The notes under the pieces were generated by a model. The model saw nothing but the letters and a program-made list of their open reading frames with translations, had not been told where the DNA came from and did no database searches. From Alphaproteobacteria bacterium (GTDB lineage Bacteria; Pseudomonadota; Alphaproteobacteria; ATCC43930; CGMCC-115725), in contig VAZT01000639.1 in the NCBI GenBank assembly GCA_005884825.1, positions 1 through 8,837 on the forward strand: a stretch of DNA of 8,837 nucleotides, given 5' to 3'. The number at the start of each line of letters is the position of its first letter. Positions within the stretch are counted from its first letter, which is position 1. The position numbers and the translations under genes are program-made. Of the stretch, positions 7,194 to 8,837 are shown piece after piece.

Positions 7194-7928
7194 TTAACCC
7201 CCGCCGAGAAAGTCCTTCGTCCATTGCTGATAGTCGTCGGCGCGGGTGACTTGCCGCATCAGCTCGGGTGAGGCGATGTTCTTCAGATCGCGTGGCGGGA
7301 CACCGTCGCGTAGCGCCTTCAGCGTGTCGTAAACCACCGCTTCGACTGCCTCGACGGTAACGCCGCCGGCGAGGAACACAGCGTCGACCCCGGCCGCCTC
7401 ATAGGCCTTGGCGCGCTTCAAGGTCTCGTCGAGGTTGGCGATCGCCAGCGCACTGGTGCGTCCGGCGATGACGAGGTTCTTGTCTTGGCGCGCCGACAAG
7501 GCCGCCTTCATCTTACCGACGCCCTCTTCGACCGAGCTCAAGCTCGGCTTGCCGCCCGATCCATAGGGCCGCGGCAATACCGTATCCTCGATCGACATCG
7601 CGCAGATGCCGGCCGTCTCCAATTCCTCGACGGTGCGGCGCACATTGAGCGCATTGCCGTAGCCGTGGTCGGCGTCGACCAGCAATGCCAAATTACCGGC
7701 GCGGCAGATGCGGTACGCCTGGGCGGCGAATTCGGTCAAGGTCAGCACGACGAGGTCGGGCGCGCCGAGCACCGACATCGACCCGATCGAGCCAGAAAAC
7801 ATGCCGACTTCGAAGCCGAGATCCTCGGCGATGCGCGCCGAGATCGCGTCATATACGGATCCCGGATGCACGCAGCGGTCTCCGGCAAGGATTGCGCGAA
7901 AGCGCTCGCGCCGTTCGGTCCAGTTCAT
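7194..7928 (-). CDS. Isocitrate lyase/PEP mutase-family protein, internally shortened
   Basis: A 244-residue member of the PEP mutase/isocitrate lyase superfamily, closest in pattern to the oxaloacetate decarboxylase/carboxyvinyl-carboxyphosphonate phosphorylmutase-like branch. These enzymes make or break C-C or P-C bonds of 2-oxo acids through a Mg-stabilised enolate. The metal-site residues are present: Asp58 (APD), Asp85 and Asp87 in DADHGYGNALN (85-95), Glu114-Asp115 and Arg157. The flexible loop is EDTVLPRPYGSGGK, without the KKCGH cysteine motif of true lyases. Relatives are about 275-290 residues. Here VDAVFLAGGVT (181-191) runs almost directly into EAVVYDTLKALRDG (196-209), and the usual barrel strands between them, some 40-48 residues, are absent without loss of frame. 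The N- and C-termini look normal. The ATG overlaps the upstream gene's stop (TAATG), implying coupled translation. The family is secure, activity doubtful. Confidence 0.88.
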   Translation of the reverse strand: MNWTERRERFRAILAGDRCVHPGSVYDAISARIAEDLGFEVGMFSGSIGSMSVLGAPDLVVLTLTEFAAQAYRICRAGNLALLVDADHGYGNALNVRRTVEELETAGICAMSIEDTVLPRPYGSGGKPSLSSVEEGVGKMKAALSARQDKNLVIAGRTSALAIANLDETLKRAKAYEAAGVDAVFLAGGVTVEAVEAVVYDTLKALRDGVPPRDLKNIASPELMRQVTRADDYQQWTKDFLGGG

Positions 7929-8827
7929 TATCGATCACCCCACTTCTTGTCTTCAACCGTTTGCTCTTCGACCTCATAGAACTGGTCGAGGCCGACCAGC
8001 GTCTCGATTTCGTGCCGGGCGGCGACGCACTCGTCCTGGCTGAGGCCGCCATACTCGCCGTTCTGCTTCAGCTCCATCAATGCCCGCTTGGTGTGATGGA
8101 AGCTGACCAGCAAGTACAGCAAGGCGTCGATGCAGGCCTTGTAGCCCATCTCGGCCAATTGCCTCGAGCTCGGGGTCGGACGGTTGTCTCGGTTGCCGAG
8201 GCTGCGGACATAGACCAGCGGAACCTTCGCGAGCTTTGTCGCCTGCTGCAGTTCCTCCGGCGTGCGCGGGAAAATCATGCCCATATCGGCGCCGGCATCG
8301 GCCGCCATGTTGATCCGCGTCACCGCTTCGTCGAGCCCTTCGAAGCGGCAGGAATCGCTTCGCGCGATGATCACGAAATCCTTGTCGGTCTCGTCGCGCT
8401 GGCGGCAGGCGAATTTGATCTTGTCGACGAAGTCCTCCCGCGGGATCACATGCGCGACGTATTTGTGGTAATGCGCGCGCTTCGGAAAAAGCTGGTCCTC
8501 GATGTGGATCCCGCTGATGCCGGCATGAATGAATTCCTTGACCGTGCGCATCGTGTGCAGCGGCTCGCCGAAGCCGGCGCCGCCATCGGCGACGACCGGC
8601 ACGTTGACCGCCTTGGCGATATCGCCGGCAGCGCGCACCTGCTCGTCCATCGTCAATAGCGGCTCGGAGGTGCAGCGCGATCCGCCGGTCACAAACCCGC
8701 CATTGTAGACGGTCTTGAACCCGAGGCTCTCGATCAGCCGACCGCCGAGCGGGTCATAGGCGACGGGCATGTCGATAAAGCGCTCCTCGGCGAGGAGCCG
8801 GCGCAAGGTCGCGGCCCGATTGATCAT
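7928..8827 (-). CDS. Isocitrate lyase/PEP mutase-family protein
   Basis: A 299-residue full-length TIM-barrel protein of the isocitrate lyase/PEP mutase superfamily. It resembles the branch containing dimethylmalate lyase and oxaloacetate acetylhydrolase, cytoplasmic enzymes that cleave malate-like or 2-oxo acids. Visible elements are YNGGFVTGG (41-49), the metal-site segment ADGGAGFGEP (80-89), IEDQLFPKRAHYH (109-121), and IIARSDSCR after the loop. Two departures from well-studied members stand out. The metal motif DxD has become D81-G82-G83, and the lyase KKCGH is KRAHYH, so the catalytic cysteine is missing. Glu110-Asp111 is kept. I think these changes mark a distinct subgroup rather than decay, since the rest of the protein is intact. 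ATG 8827 has GGAG 6 bases upstream at the right edge of the window. Its TAA shares a base with the ATG of the next lyase-fold gene. Reaction unknown. Confidence 0.9.
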   Translation of the reverse strand: MINRAATLRRLLAEERFIDMPVAYDPLGGRLIESLGFKTVYNGGFVTGGSRCTSEPLLTMDEQVRAAGDIAKAVNVPVVADGGAGFGEPLHTMRTVKEFIHAGISGIHIEDQLFPKRAHYHKYVAHVIPREDFVDKIKFACRQRDETDKDFVIIARSDSCRFEGLDEAVTRINMAADAGADMGMIFPRTPEELQQATKLAKVPLVYVRSLGNRDNRPTPSSRQLAEMGYKACIDALLYLLVSFHHTKRALMELKQNGEYGGLSQDECVAARHEIETLVGLDQFYEVEEQTVEDKKWGDR

Positions 8828-8837
8828 GGCGTTCTCC

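Noticed and set aside
7685..8659. 324-codon open frame on the plus strand across the lyase pair
   Set aside because: Antisense to two well-supported genes and crossing their junction; Arg-rich composition and no motif, so a GC-driven shadow.

Overview
The window reads as a high-GC alphaproteobacterial chromosome segment, most like Bradyrhizobium/Rhodopseudomonas-type Hyphomicrobiales. This rests on codon use, the style of the protein families, a GGIAHDLNN-type sensor kinase, and a degenerate palindrome resembling dispersed repeats of that group. It is an inference from features, not a database match. I see no rRNA, tRNA, CRISPR array, transposase or integrase.

Left part (1-2504): a large membrane sensor histidine kinase lies on the minus strand and runs off the left edge. 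It has two membrane segments around a Cache-like periplasmic sensor, then a coiled coil, two PAS domains and a HisKA dimerisation region with phospho-acceptor His650. Divergent from it is a DUF1993-family gene with a good ribosome site. That gene has lost its middle third and its reading frame, so it is a pseudogene.

Spacer (2505-2836): no convincing long gene. It holds a REP-like imperfect palindrome, a GC-rich terminator hairpin, and a 49-codon orphan ORF with a strong Shine-Dalgarno that I cannot assign.

Centre and right (2837-8827): a catabolic-looking gene group. It comprises a class A FAD-dependent aromatic hydroxylase (minus), a 12-helix MFS acid transporter (plus), a Rieske non-heme iron oxygenase alpha subunit (plus), and two translationally coupled isocitrate lyase/PEP mutase-superfamily proteins (minus). 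The hydroxylase and transporter diverge with their start codons overlapping. The Rieske gene converges on the lyase pair with only 12 bases between stops. A plausible but unproven reading is uptake of an aromatic or cyclic acid, hydroxylation by the two oxygenases, and C-C cleavage or decarboxylation of a small 2-oxo or malate-like product by the lyase-fold proteins. No ring-cleavage dioxygenase, Rieske reductase or regulator of this group lies inside the window.

The most unusual points are the lyase pair and the divergent start overlap. In the lyase pair, one member seems to have lost about 40-48 residues of its barrel in frame, and the other lacks the second metal-site aspartate and the lyase cysteine. 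At the start overlap, the transporter ribosome site lies inside the antisense of the hydroxylase N-terminus.
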